A DNA stretch of 64,000 nucleotides, from the NCBI GenBank assembly GCA_011523655.1, contig WTGH01000047.1:62001-126000 (forward strand), given 5' to 3'. Of the stretch, positions 29,894 through 39,016 are shown one piece after another (position 1 is the stretch's first letter; every line of letters starts with the position of its first letter). Both the position numbers and the translations under genes were made by a program. The stretch comes from Rhodospirillaceae bacterium (GTDB taxonomy: Bacteria > Pseudomonadota > Alphaproteobacteria > Bin65). The notes beneath the pieces were generated by a model. The model did no database searches, was not told the origin of the DNA, and saw only the letters and a list, made by a program, of their open reading frames with translations.

Positions 29894-31114
29894 CTACTCT
29901 GCGTCGAGGCCGTAAGCCGAATGCAGGGCGCGCAGCGCCAGTTCGGTATATTCCTCGGCGATCAGGACGCTCACCTTGATCTCGGACGTCGAGATCACCT
30001 GAATGTTGATACCCTTTTCGGCCAGGGTCCTGAACATCCGCTGGGCCACGCCCGCATGGCTGCGCATACCGACGCCGATGACCGACACCTTGACCACATT
30101 CGCATCGTGATCGAGCCTCGCGTAGCCGATCGCATCGCGCGACCGCTTGATGGCGTCGATGGCGCGCTGATGGTCGCCTTCCGGCACGGTGAAGGTGATG
30201 TCCGTCTCTTCGCCGTCCTCCGACACATTCTGGACGATCATATCGACATTGATCATGGCGTCGGCAAGAGGCCCGAAGATGGCGGCCGCGACGCCCGGCT
30301 TGTCGGCGACCCGCGCGACGGTGATCTTGGCTTCGTCGCGGCTGTAGGCGATGCCGCTGATGATTTCCTGTTCCACGATCTCGTCCTCGTCCACGACCAG
30401 CGTCCCTGGCACATCCTCGAAGGAGGACCGCACCTGGATGCGCACATGGTGCTTCATGCCCATTTCGACGGCCCGGGTCTGCAGCACCTTGGCGCCCTGG
30501 GACGCGCTTTCCAGCATTTCCTCGTAGGTGATCCGCTCCAGCTTGCGCGCCCTGGCCACGATGCGCGGATCGCAGGTGTAGACGCCGTCCACATCGGTAA
30601 AGATATCGCAGCGGTCGGCGTTCAGCGCCGCGGCGAGGGCAACCGCCGTCGTATCCGAGCCGCCGCGGCCCATCGTGGTGATGCGGCCGTCCGGCGAAAC
30701 GCCCTGGAAGCCCGGCACGACGGCGACGCACCCCCGGCGCAGATCGGCCTCGAGCGCAGCGGTCTCTACGGTCTGGATGCGCGCCTTGGTATAGGCGCCG
30801 TCGGTGCGGATCGGCAACTGCCAGCTGGTCCAGGACCGCGCCGCGATCCCCATTTCCTGAAGGACGATCGCCAGCAGGCCGATCGTGACCTGCTCGCCGG
30901 CGGAGACGACCACGTCATACTCGCAGGGATCGGCTTCGGGAGAGGCCTCCCGGGCCCAGGCGACGAGCTGGTCCGTGGCCCCGGCCATCGCGGACAGGAC
31001 GACCGCCACCTCGTTGCCGGCCGCCGCCTCGCGCTGCACCCGCGAGGCGACATGGCGGATGCGCTCCAGGTCGCCGACGGAGGTGCCGCCGAATTTCTGA
31101 ACGATGCGCGCCAT
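29894..31114 (-). CDS. lysC: Aspartate kinase
   Basis: A 406-residue monofunctional aspartokinase that catalyses the first step toward lysine, threonine and methionine. The catalytic domain starts ARIVQKFGGTSVGD and includes GRGGSDTTAVALAAAL. Two C-terminal ACT domains for feedback control follow (INVDMIVQNVSEDG and LAEKGINIQVISTSEIKV). AGGAA precedes ATG 31114. It is divergent from ubiG, with 121 bases shared for both promoters. Confidence 0.95.
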   Translation of the reverse strand: MARIVQKFGGTSVGDLERIRHVASRVQREAAAGNEVAVVLSAMAGATDQLVAWAREASPEADPCEYDVVVSAGEQVTIGLLAIVLQEMGIAARSWTSWQLPIRTDGAYTKARIQTVETAALEADLRRGCVAVVPGFQGVSPDGRITTMGRGGSDTTAVALAAALNADRCDIFTDVDGVYTCDPRIVARARKLERITYEEMLESASQGAKVLQTRAVEMGMKHHVRIQVRSSFEDVPGTLVVDEDEIVEQEIISGIAYSRDEAKITVARVADKPGVAAAIFGPLADAMINVDMIVQNVSEDGEETDITFTVPEGDHQRAIDAIKRSRDAIGYARLDHDANVVKVSVIGVGMRSHAGVAQRMFRTLAEKGINIQVISTSEIKVSVLIAEEYTELALRALHSAYGLDAE

Positions 31115-31235
31115 CGGAATTCCTGGAACAGGGCGGACGGAAAGGGCGGCTGCCGGCCATTTGCCGCCGGCGGTTTTCCGCCGGCCGGGCGCGCCATACA
31201 TATGGAAGCGTCAGGACTTGGGCAACCGGGGCGGC

Positions 31236-32024
31236 ATGACCGACGCACCGCAAGATCGCCGCAGCGCTGCGGCGCCGGAGGCCGGCACCGCCGGTGCCAC
31301 GGTCGATCCGGCAGAGGTCGCCCGCTTCGCCGCCATGGCCGGGGAGTGGTGGGATCCGCGCGGTAAATTTGCGCCGCTGCACCGTATGAACCCGGCCCGG
31401 CTTCGCCTGATCCGCGATGCGATCTGCCGCAATTTCGGCCGCGACCCGGCCGGCGCACAGCCGTTCAACGGCCTGGAAATCGTCGATCTCGGATGCGGCG
31501 GCGGCCTGATTTGCGAGCCGATGGCGCGGCTCGGCGCCACGGTTACCGGGATCGATGCGGGCGAAGAGGCGGTCGAGGTCGCGCGGACCCACGCCGGCCA
31601 GTCGGGCCTGGCGATCGACTACCGGCACGGCACGGCGGAAGCGCTGGCCGATGCCGGCGAAGCGTTCGACGTCGTGCTCAATCTGGAAGTGGTCGAGCAT
31701 GTGTCGGACGTTGCCGCCTTCATGGCCGCCGCCGGCGCCCTGGTGAAGCCGGGCGGCCTCCAGATCGTCGCCACGCTCAACCGCACGCTGCGGTCGATGG
31801 CGCTCGGCGTCGTGGCGGCGGAATACGTCCTGCGCTGGGTGCCGCCCGGCACCCACGACTGGCGCAAGTTCCTCAGGCCGTCGGAAATCGCGGCCCACCT
31901 CCGGGCAGCCGACCTGACCGTCGAAGGCGTCACCGGCCTCGTCTACGACCCGCTGACCGACAGCTGGCGCGAGAGCGGCGACCTCGGCGTCAACTACACG
32001 ATGGTGGCGCAGAGGGCCGCGTGA
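31236..32024 (+). CDS. ubiG: Ubiquinone biosynthesis O-methyltransferase
   Basis: A 262-residue SAM-dependent methyltransferase performing the two O-methylations of ubiquinone synthesis. It has the UbiG N-terminal EWWDPRGKFAPLHRMNP, the SAM motif VDLGCGGGLICEPMA, and VEHVSDV and THDWRKFLRPSE further on. ATG 31236 is the family start. Its TGA overlaps a GTG that opens a short foreign-looking fragment (32021-32191). Confidence 0.94.
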   Translation: MTDAPQDRRSAAAPEAGTAGATVDPAEVARFAAMAGEWWDPRGKFAPLHRMNPARLRLIRDAICRNFGRDPAGAQPFNGLEIVDLGCGGGLICEPMARLGATVTGIDAGEEAVEVARTHAGQSGLAIDYRHGTAEALADAGEAFDVVLNLEVVEHVSDVAAFMAAAGALVKPGGLQIVATLNRTLRSMALGVVAAEYVLRWVPPGTHDWRKFLRPSEIAAHLRAADLTVEGVTGLVYDPLTDSWRESGDLGVNYTMVAQRAA

Positions 32025-32191
32025 CCGGCGAGGCGCGGCCCCGCATGCCGACCCTCGCCGGCCCGAACGGCGCGGGAAAGACGACGTTTTCCGGGACGCT
32101 GCCGGAGGGGGAGGAACGGACATTCCGGTTTCTGAACGCCGACATCGAAGCCTTGCGCCTGTCGCCACCCGGCTATTCGGCAGAGAATTGA
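32021..32191 (+). pseudogene. Zeta-toxin-like P-loop fragment
   Basis: A 56-codon frame begins at GTG 32021, overlapping the ubiG stop. It encodes a typical start of zeta-toxin/AAA kinases: MPTLAGPNGAGKTTFSG followed by FLNADIEALRLSP. It stops at once at 32189-32191, where the sequence turns AT-rich. Full proteins of this family are about 190-280 residues, so this is a stub missing the substrate-binding and second nucleotide-binding parts. It is a relic of a transferred toxin-like gene and unlikely to be active. Confidence 0.6.
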
Positions 32192-32282
32192 AAAGAATCG
32201 CATCGGGTAGCTAAACTCAACTAATTGTAGACAAATAGGAACCATTTCCAGAAATTATTAAGTATTAAAATAGGAGACGGCA

Positions 32283-32555
32283 GTGACGAAAGACAAGGAA
32301 TTGAAATAGCTTTCAAATAAAGTGGAACGATTTCTACAAAATACTGTCAGAAATGCACTTGGACAACACTATCGTTCCGGAGAGTGCGTTGTATACTACA
32401 ATAATGGACAAATATATCGTACAATCAAACCGGCACTAGAGCATATCCACCTCAGGTTGAACCCTAGCGGTAGCGCGTCCCCTTCGACAGGCTCAGGGCA
32501 GGCTCTCGATACGGCGCGCCCCTCGATACGGCGCTGGTGCGCCTACTCGGGATGA
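32283..32555 (+). pseudogene. AT-rich small gene interrupted by an in-frame amber codon
   Basis: AGGAG at 32272-32276 stands six bases before GTG 32283. The frame reads eight codons, hits TAG at 32307, and continues in the same frame through LSNKVERFLQNTVRNALGQ and VVYYNNGQIYRT to about 32455. After that it enters a GC-rich extragenic repeat and ends at 32555. Codon use is AT-rich, unlike the neighbours. The product is not recognised. Together with the zeta-like stub it is the remains of a foreign module next to ubiG. Amber suppression is an alternative but no evidence supports it. Confidence 0.5.
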
Positions 32556-32665
32556 GGGGAATTTTGGCTACCTCTATTTCCCCTCATCCCGAGTAGCCCC
32601 GGATTTAATCCGGGGCGTATCGAGGGGCCTGCCCTGAGCCCTTTGAAAGGGCGTTCCCGGTGGCG
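32472..32665. repeat. Extragenic palindromic repeats (family A), two units
   Basis: This is the GC-rich part of the 629-base region 32192-32819. It contains CCTTCGACAGGCTCAGGGCAG, a 38-base stretch (32521-32558) that is the reverse complement of 13683-13720 with one mismatch, and a second unit with CTCATCCCGAGTAGCCCCGG around an AT loop. The remaining flank, 32666-32819, shows nothing recognisable. Confidence 0.7.
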
Positions 32666-32819
32666 TCGGTGATTTCGAAAGAAACGGACAGGCACTAAAG
32701 GCAACGTCATTTCGCCCGCCAGGGCGAAAACCGCCTGATCGTCGCTGAAGTCCCGCCGGCCGGCGGATCAAATTTCCGGCCCGGCCGGCGCCTGGTACCG
32801 AGAACGGAGACGGACGGTA

Positions 32820-35800
32820 TTACTCCGCCGGTGCGGGCGCCGCGCTCGTGGGCGCCGCCGCAACTTTGGGGCGGAAGGTGCCCACGACCAGCGCCAGGAG
32901 CGGCGGGATGATCAGCAGGGTCAGCACCGCCGACAGGGCCAGCCCGCCGAGCACGACCGAGCCCAGCCCGCGATAGAGTTCCGAGCCGGCGCCGGGGAAG
33001 ATAACGAGCGGCGCCATGCCGATCACGCTGGTCATGGTCGACATGAAGATCGGCCGCATCCGGTGGCGGGTCGCCACGAGGATGGCGCTCCGCGGCTCCA
33101 TGCCGTGGTCGCGGGCGAGGCGGAGCGTCCCGTCGACCAGCAGGATCGCGTTATTGACCACCGTGCCGATCAGGATGACGAAGCCGAGCAGGGTCAGCAT
33201 GTCGAGCGGCTGGCGCACATATTCGTTGAGCAGGGCAAGGCCGAGGATGCCGCCGGCGGTCGCCAGCGGCACCGAGAAGATGATGATGAAGGGATAGAGG
33301 AAGCTCTCGAACAGGATCGCCATCACCAGATAGACGATGACGACCGCCATCAGAAGCTGCCAGACCATGGCGTTCCACGTCCGGGTCAACTGGTCGGCTT
33401 CGCCCGACAGGTTGATCTTCACGCCTTCCGGAAGCCCCCTTTTCTCGAGTTCCGGAATGACCTTCTGTTGCAGGATATCCATCGCGGCTTCGAGAGCGAT
33501 CGCTTTGGTCGGGCTGATCTCCAGCGTGACCGTGCGATTGCGCTCGGTATGGCGGATCTCGGTCGCGCCGGACGTGACCTCGACCCGCGCCAGCGAGCGG
33601 ACCGGCACGATCTTGCCGGACGAGGTCACGACCGGGATGCTCTCGATCCCCTGGGTCGTCCGGATGGCGCGCTTCGGCCCGGTCAGCGTCAGGTCCGTGC
33701 GCCGGCCGCCGATCGTCACCTCGGCGACGCGCAACCCGTCGTTGAAGGCGTCGATGGTCGCCGCCAGCTCGCGCGCGTTGACCCCGGCTTCGTCGAGCCG
33801 TGTCCGGTCGGGAACCACCTTGACCTCCGGCGCGCCGAGGCTGAGGCCGGGCCGCGGCCGGATCTGAGTTCCCCCGCTGCGCGGCAGGAAGTTGTTGATG
33901 ATGAAGAACGCCTGCTGCGCGACCTCCAGGTTCCGGCCGAGATCCGGCCCGGAAATGTCGAAATTGATCACCCGGCCGCCGCCGATGCCGCGGCCGAACA
34001 GCGAGGGCTGGAAGGTCCGGCCGAAGGTGCCGGGCTCCTTGCGCAAGGTTTTCTGGATGATCGGGATCAGCTCGCCCGCCCGCGTCGGGTCGACGGCCGC
34101 CGCGCCGACGACGGTCAGCGAGTTGCGCGCCACGAAGAAGAAGCGCGAAATCTGCGGCGGTCCCCTGGGCGCCGCCGTCTCCTCGCCCAGCCCGAGCGTC
34201 GCCATCACCCGCTCGGGCAGGTTCGGCGGTTCGATCGTCTTGCCGCGGACGACCCCTTCGCCCTTCGCGAGATAGGATTCCAGATCCGCCTCGACGCTGC
34301 GCGCGATGCCGGTGACCGTATCGAGATTGTAGCCCGGCGGCGGCAGCGAGAGGGCGATGACCAGGTTGCGGTTGCCGGTCGGCAGATATTCCAGCTTCGG
34401 CAACAGTTTCCAGGTCGCGAAGGCCGCGCCGCCGGTGATCGTCACGGCCACCAGAAGCGCAAGGATGCGGTAGGAAACGACCAGCGCGGTGAACTTCAGG
34501 ACAAGCCAGGCGAACAGCCGGGCCAGATGGTCGATGCCGGGCAGGGGAAGGCGGAAGGGCGCCTTGTCCGCAACCTGCTCTGCCGCCCGCCCTGCCGCGG
34601 GGCCGCGCCGCCTGCGCGCCGCCCCCCGGGTCGGCAGCAGCCAGTTGGCGAGGGCCGGGATCAGGGTGACGGCGACCAGCAGCGACAGGATGACCGAAAC
34701 CGATATGGCGACCGCGATGTCGCGGAACAGCTGGCCGACCTCGAGCTCCAGCACCAGAATCGGAATGAACACCATCACCGTGGTCAGGGCCGACACCAGG
34801 ACGGCGCCCCAGACCTGGCTCGCCCCTTCGTAGGCGGCCTGGCGGATCGGTTTGCCCTGTTCCTTCAGGCGGTAGATGTTCTCCAGCACGACGATCGCCG
34901 CATCGACCACCATGCCGACGGCGAACGCGATGCCGGCCAGCGAAATGACATTGATCGAGCGGCCGAGCGCGGCCATGGCGACGAAAGAGCCGATGACCGA
35001 CACCGGAATCGCCAGCGAGATCACCAGCGTCGCCCGCGGCGAACGCAGGAAGAGCAGCAGGATCAGTGCCGCCAGCAGGCCGCCGACCCAGATATTCTGC
35101 GTGACGAGCGCGATGGCGGAATGGATGTAGTCGGTCTCGTCATAGACCTGGTCGGCATGCAGCCCGGCCGGATGCAAGACTTTCCGGTTGAGTTCGGCCA
35201 CCCTGGCGCGAACCCGGCCCATCACCTCGATGACATTGGCGCCGGTATCGCGCAGCACGTTGAAGACCAGGGCGGGCCGGCCGCTCGCCCGGATGCTCGC
35301 CGTCGGATCCTTGTAACCGAAGCGGACGTCCGCGATGTCGCCGAGCGTCACCCGGGCAACCCGGCCGGAGGCGCTGTCCTCGACGGTGCGCAGCAGCACG
35401 CGCCGCGCCGCGTTCGCCGCGGTCAGCTCGCCTTCGAAGCGGACGACATAGCGCCGCTTGCCCTCGTTCACCTCGCCGGCCGACAGGGCGATGTTGGCGC
35501 GCTGCAGGGCCGTGACGACCGCGGGGATCGTCAGGCCGTATTGCGCCATTTCCGCGGGCTTCACGACGATCCGCAATTCCTTGGCGGCGCCGCCGTAGAA
35601 GTTTGTGCCGGAAACGCCCTCGAGACGCTCCATGCGCTCGACGACGAAATCCTCGATGAAATCGCCGTAGGTGTGGATCGGCCGGCTGTTGCCTTCGCGC
35701 CGGGTGATGACGAACCAGGCAATCGGATTGTCTTCCGAGCCCCGGGTCGAGATCTGCGGCCGCTGGGCTTCGTCCGGATAGCCGTTCACCCGGTCGAGCC

Positions 35801-36131
35801 GGTTGGCGACCAGCAGGATCGCGCGGTCCATATTCTGGCCGATCTGGAATTCCAGCGTGATCCGCGACCGGCCGGTCTCCGCGCTGGAGACGATACGCTC
35901 GACCCCTTCGACCCCCTTGAGCACGTCTTCCTGCCGGTTGAGGATTTCGCGCTCGACTTCGGCCGGCGCGGCGCCGGGCCATCGCGTCGTGATCGTCAGG
36001 TTGGGCTTGCGGACGTCCGGCGTGAGCTGGATCGGGATCTGCTGCAGCGCGACGAAGCCGAACATGACGACCATCAGGACGGCGGCGATGACCGCAACCG
36101 GCCGATCCAGGGCTATCCGGATCAGGTTCAC
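32820..36131 (-). CDS. RND efflux pump inner-membrane permease (HAE1 type)
   Basis: A 1103-residue permease starting at GTG 36131. TM1 is at about 10-30. Two large periplasmic porter regions follow, at about 35-335 and 570-865. The TM2-6 and TM8-12 bundles carry GMVVDAAIVVLENIYRLKEQG, whose TM4 acidic residue relays protons. It uses the proton gradient to expel drugs or lipophilic compounds, with the adaptor encoded one base upstream. No outer-membrane TolC-type channel gene is beside it. The substrate is not predictable. Confidence 0.93.
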   Translation of the reverse strand: MNLIRIALDRPVAVIAAVLMVVMFGFVALQQIPIQLTPDVRKPNLTITTRWPGAAPAEVEREILNRQEDVLKGVEGVERIVSSAETGRSRITLEFQIGQNMDRAILLVANRLDRVNGYPDEAQRPQISTRGSEDNPIAWFVITRREGNSRPIHTYGDFIEDFVVERMERLEGVSGTNFYGGAAKELRIVVKPAEMAQYGLTIPAVVTALQRANIALSAGEVNEGKRRYVVRFEGELTAANAARRVLLRTVEDSASGRVARVTLGDIADVRFGYKDPTASIRASGRPALVFNVLRDTGANVIEVMGRVRARVAELNRKVLHPAGLHADQVYDETDYIHSAIALVTQNIWVGGLLAALILLLFLRSPRATLVISLAIPVSVIGSFVAMAALGRSINVISLAGIAFAVGMVVDAAIVVLENIYRLKEQGKPIRQAAYEGASQVWGAVLVSALTTVMVFIPILVLELEVGQLFRDIAVAISVSVILSLLVAVTLIPALANWLLPTRGAARRRRGPAAGRAAEQVADKAPFRLPLPGIDHLARLFAWLVLKFTALVVSYRILALLVAVTITGGAAFATWKLLPKLEYLPTGNRNLVIALSLPPPGYNLDTVTGIARSVEADLESYLAKGEGVVRGKTIEPPNLPERVMATLGLGEETAAPRGPPQISRFFFVARNSLTVVGAAAVDPTRAGELIPIIQKTLRKEPGTFGRTFQPSLFGRGIGGGRVINFDISGPDLGRNLEVAQQAFFIINNFLPRSGGTQIRPRPGLSLGAPEVKVVPDRTRLDEAGVNARELAATIDAFNDGLRVAEVTIGGRRTDLTLTGPKRAIRTTQGIESIPVVTSSGKIVPVRSLARVEVTSGATEIRHTERNRTVTLEISPTKAIALEAAMDILQQKVIPELEKRGLPEGVKINLSGEADQLTRTWNAMVWQLLMAVVIVYLVMAILFESFLYPFIIIFSVPLATAGGILGLALLNEYVRQPLDMLTLLGFVILIGTVVNNAILLVDGTLRLARDHGMEPRSAILVATRHRMRPIFMSTMTSVIGMAPLVIFPGAGSELYRGLGSVVLGGLALSAVLTLLIIPPLLALVVGTFRPKVAAAPTSAAPAPAE

Positions 36132-36132
36132 T

Positions 36133-37533
36133 TCAGTGCGCCGGTTTCCGTTCCGGAGTGTCGGAGTCGCCGGTCCGGCGCTGCGCCGCGGCGCCGAGCA
36201 GCGGAGGGTGCCGCACCGGCTGGCCCGGCCGCAGCCGTTCGTTGCCGCGGACGACGGCGATGTCGCCGGGTGTCAGACCGGCGCGCACGACAAACCGCGA
36301 CCCGATGGCCTCGCCGAGCCCGACCGGGCGCGGCACGGCGCGGCCGCCCTTCACCAGGAAGACCAGGCGGGTCGCGCCGCGATTCACGATCGCGTCCTTG
36401 TGGACAGAGACCACGGTGCGCGTGGCGCCGATCGGCACGTCGACGGTGACCGCCTGATTGATGGAGTAGCGGACGGCCGGAGTATTGCCGAGCGGTTTGA
36501 ACCGCACCGCCTGGGTCCGGGTCAGGGCGTTCTGCATCGGCAGCAAGGCGCGCACCCGCGCCCTGAGGGGCACGCCGCCGGCGCGCGCCGAGAAGGAGAC
36601 GACCCTGCCGGGACGCAGGCCGCTCAGGCGATCGGCCGGTACGTCAGCCTCGATTTCGACTTCGGTATCGTTGACCAGTTCGACGACGGCGGACCCGTCC
36701 TTGAGATAGGCGCCCAGTTCGGTCGCCTTGCGCACGACGACGCCGTCATAAGGGGCCGTCACCACCGCCTTTTCGATCGCGAGCCGGGCGAGCCGGACAT
36801 TGGCGCGGGCGCGGGCCAGGCGGTGCACCGCCAGATCGTAGCGCGACCGGGCGAAGGCGGCAGACTTGTTGCTGCGCAGCGCCTCGAAGCGTTCCAGTTC
36901 CCGCTCCGCCAGTTTCAGTTCGGCGGTCTCGAAGGCCAGGCGCGCCTCGGCCGTTCGGATATCCTGCCGTGCGAGGATCCGGCCTTTCTTCACATGCTGG
37001 CCGACCGCGACATCGATCGAAACGACAGCGCCGGAAACCCGGGCGGCGACCACGCCCTTGCGGGTGGCCACGATGCGCCCGATCACCGGCTCGGTGCGGG
37101 TCAGCGGCCCCTTGCGGACCTGATCGACGCCGACGAACATCGGTGGCCGTCCGCCCTTCCGGGCGCCGCCACCCGCGCCGGGCCCGGCGCCTCCGCCGGC
37201 CCGGCGGCGTTTCTCCTGCGCGTTCCGGTTACCGGGTTTGGCGCCCGGCTTGCCGCGTGCGTCGCCCGGCGGCTGGCCCTGTTGCCGGCGCCGCTGCCAA
37301 TCCTGCTGCGATCCCTGCTGCCGGCCCTGGGGCTCCGTTCGGGCTTCGGCCCCGGCGGTCCTGATTTCCGGCGCCGCGGCGGCGACGCAAAGCAGCGCCG
37401 TTGCCGCCGCGAGCAACGGACGCGCCGCATGTGACCTGCGCGTTCTGACCGCCGAACTCAAGGCCCGGTTCCGTTCTCCTTCCCCGGCGTCTGCCGCCGG
37501 CCACAAGCCCGTGGCGACGCCCTGTTGCGGCAT
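36133..37533 (-). CDS. RND efflux periplasmic adaptor (membrane fusion protein)
   Basis: A roughly 466-residue adaptor. The hydrophobic export segment (RPLLAAATALLCVAAAAPE) is followed by about 65 low-complexity residues rich in Gln, Arg and Gly (about 68-132). The usual MFP order comes next: lipoyl half-domain (GRIVATRKGVVAARVSG), alpha-helical hairpin, second lipoyl half (APYDGVVVRKATELGAYLKD) and beta-barrel. ATG 37533 is a conservative start. GTG 37554 and a TTG nearer the signal sequence, preceded by AAGGAG, are also possible. It bridges the permease to an outer-membrane channel. Confidence 0.88.
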   Translation of the reverse strand: MPQQGVATGLWPAADAGEGERNRALSSAVRTRRSHAARPLLAAATALLCVAAAAPEIRTAGAEARTEPQGRQQGSQQDWQRRRQQGQPPGDARGKPGAKPGNRNAQEKRRRAGGGAGPGAGGGARKGGRPPMFVGVDQVRKGPLTRTEPVIGRIVATRKGVVAARVSGAVVSIDVAVGQHVKKGRILARQDIRTAEARLAFETAELKLAERELERFEALRSNKSAAFARSRYDLAVHRLARARANVRLARLAIEKAVVTAPYDGVVVRKATELGAYLKDGSAVVELVNDTEVEIEADVPADRLSGLRPGRVVSFSARAGGVPLRARVRALLPMQNALTRTQAVRFKPLGNTPAVRYSINQAVTVDVPIGATRTVVSVHKDAIVNRGATRLVFLVKGGRAVPRPVGLGEAIGSRFVVRAGLTPGDIAVVRGNERLRPGQPVRHPPLLGAAAQRRTGDSDTPERKPAH

Positions 37534-37652
37534 GATATGGTGCAAAAGAATCACCGATCCACCGGAAACTTCCCGCGACCGGCTGCCCGACCTGCACGCC
37601 CTGAGGGCGCAGAACCGCCGTCGCAGGGCTGTTCCAAACCTGCCGGGAGCCT

Positions 37653-38588
37653 GTGACTACAGCCATTTACGCCCACCCGGCCTGCCAGGATCACCGGCCC
37701 GGCCGGCATCATCCCGAGCGGCCGTCGCGGATCGCCGCCGTGCTCGACGGCCTCGAGCAGGCGGGCATCGCCGGCCTCGAACCACGCGACGCCCCGGGAA
37801 TCGATCCCGCACTGCTGGAGCTGGTGCATCCGTCCACGCTGGTCGACCATGTGCTGGCCCCGATGGGGGACGACGAGCGCCGCTGGATCGACGGCGATAC
37901 GGTGATGAGCGCCGGCTCGGCGGAGGCGGCGCTGCGGGCCGCCGGGGCCGTGTGCGATGCCATCGATTCGGTGATGGCCGGCGACGTCGACAACGCCTTC
38001 TGCGCGGTGCGGCCGCCCGGCCATCATGCAGAACCGGGCCGGGCGATGGGCTTCTGCCTGTTCAACAATGTCGCCGTCGGCGCCCTCTACGCCCGCGAGA
38101 CATACGGGCTGGGGCGCATTGCGGTCGTCGATTTCGATGTCCATCACGGTAACGGAACGCAGGCCGCCTTCGAATCCGACGGCGACCTGTTCTATGCCTC
38201 GACCCATCAATGGCCGCTCTACCCCGGCACCGGCGCGGCCGGCGAGACCGGGGTCGGCAACATCTGCAACGTTCCGTTGGCGCCGGGCAGCGGTTCGCGC
38301 GCGTTCCGGCGCGCGATGTCGGAGACCGTTCTTCCCGCGCTGGAAGCGTTCCGGCCGGACATGATTCTGCTCAGCGCCGGTTTCGACGCCCACAACGACG
38401 ATCCGCTGGCCGGGCTGGAATTCCGCACCGAAGACTATGGCTGGGTGACGGCGCAGCTCGTCCGGATCGCCGAAGGGTTGTGCGGCGGCCGGATGGTCTC
38501 GGCGCTGGAAGGCGGCTACGACCTGCAGGCGCTGGCCGACAGCGTGGTTGCCCATGTCGGGGCGCTGGCCGGCGCCGACCCGGCCTGA
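37653..38588 (+). CDS. Histone-deacetylase-family protein (AcuC/HDAH-like)
   Basis: A 311-residue zinc-dependent deacetylase starting at GTG 37653 after CGGGAGC. It has HPERPSRIAAV, RPPGHHAEP with the two catalytic histidines, GFCLFNN, the zinc ligands in DFDVHHGNGTQ and LSAGFDAHNDDPL, and EGGYDL. Bacterial members act on acetylpolyamines, acetoin-utilisation acetyl-CoA synthetase or unknown acetyl-lysines. It is followed by xseB-ispA-dxs. Confidence 0.92.
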   Translation: MTTAIYAHPACQDHRPGRHHPERPSRIAAVLDGLEQAGIAGLEPRDAPGIDPALLELVHPSTLVDHVLAPMGDDERRWIDGDTVMSAGSAEAALRAAGAVCDAIDSVMAGDVDNAFCAVRPPGHHAEPGRAMGFCLFNNVAVGALYARETYGLGRIAVVDFDVHHGNGTQAAFESDGDLFYASTHQWPLYPGTGAAGETGVGNICNVPLAPGSGSRAFRRAMSETVLPALEAFRPDMILLSAGFDAHNDDPLAGLEFRTEDYGWVTAQLVRIAEGLCGGRMVSALEGGYDLQALADSVVAHVGALAGADPA

Positions 38589-38716
38589 ACGCCGTCGCCG
38601 ATCCCCCTGTCGGGACAGTCCTGTCGGAACAGATTGTCGCAGTTTCGATTGCGTGGGACTTCGGAATGTGAATAATGCCTCATATCGAATTTCATAAGAA
38701 CGGGACAGAGCCATCC

Positions 38717-38965
38717 ATGTCCGACGGTCGGGCACCGGACATTGCCGCTCTCAGCTTTGAGGACGCGCTTGCCGAACTGGAGAAGATCGTCCGCGATCTG
38801 GAGACCGGGCAGGCGAAACTGGACGATGCGATCGCCGCCTACGAACGCGGCGCGGCCCTGAAGAGGCATTGCGAAGCCAAACTGCGCGACGCCCAGGCAA
38901 AGGTTGACAGGATCGTGACCGGGCCGGACGGACAGAACCGGCTGGAACCCGCCGAACTGGATTGA
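38717..38965 (+). CDS. xseB: Exodeoxyribonuclease VII small subunit
   Basis: An 82-residue helical protein (ALSFEDALAELEKIVRDLETG, then DDAIAAYERG) that assembles with XseA to degrade single-stranded DNA. ATG 38717 was chosen; an ATG at 38675 would add 14 unconserved residues. xseA is not in the window. It is the first gene of a compact xseB-ispA-dxs run. Confidence 0.92.
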   Translation: MSDGRAPDIAALSFEDALAELEKIVRDLETGQAKLDDAIAAYERGAALKRHCEAKLRDAQAKVDRIVTGPDGQNRLEPAELD

Positions 38966-39016
38966 CCGCCCCGGCCTTCCGCCAGGGCAGATATCCAGCC
39001 GCGCCACAGAACACCC

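Noticed and set aside
27473..31366. Very long open frame (about 1300 codons) on the plus strand opposite ptsP and lysC
   Set aside because: It is a composition shadow. GC-rich codon use leaves the antisense frame free of stops, while the minus strand carries clear PtsP and LysC motifs. The same holds for 33063-36449 opposite the RND pump and 1607-4744 opposite the acyl-CoA operon.
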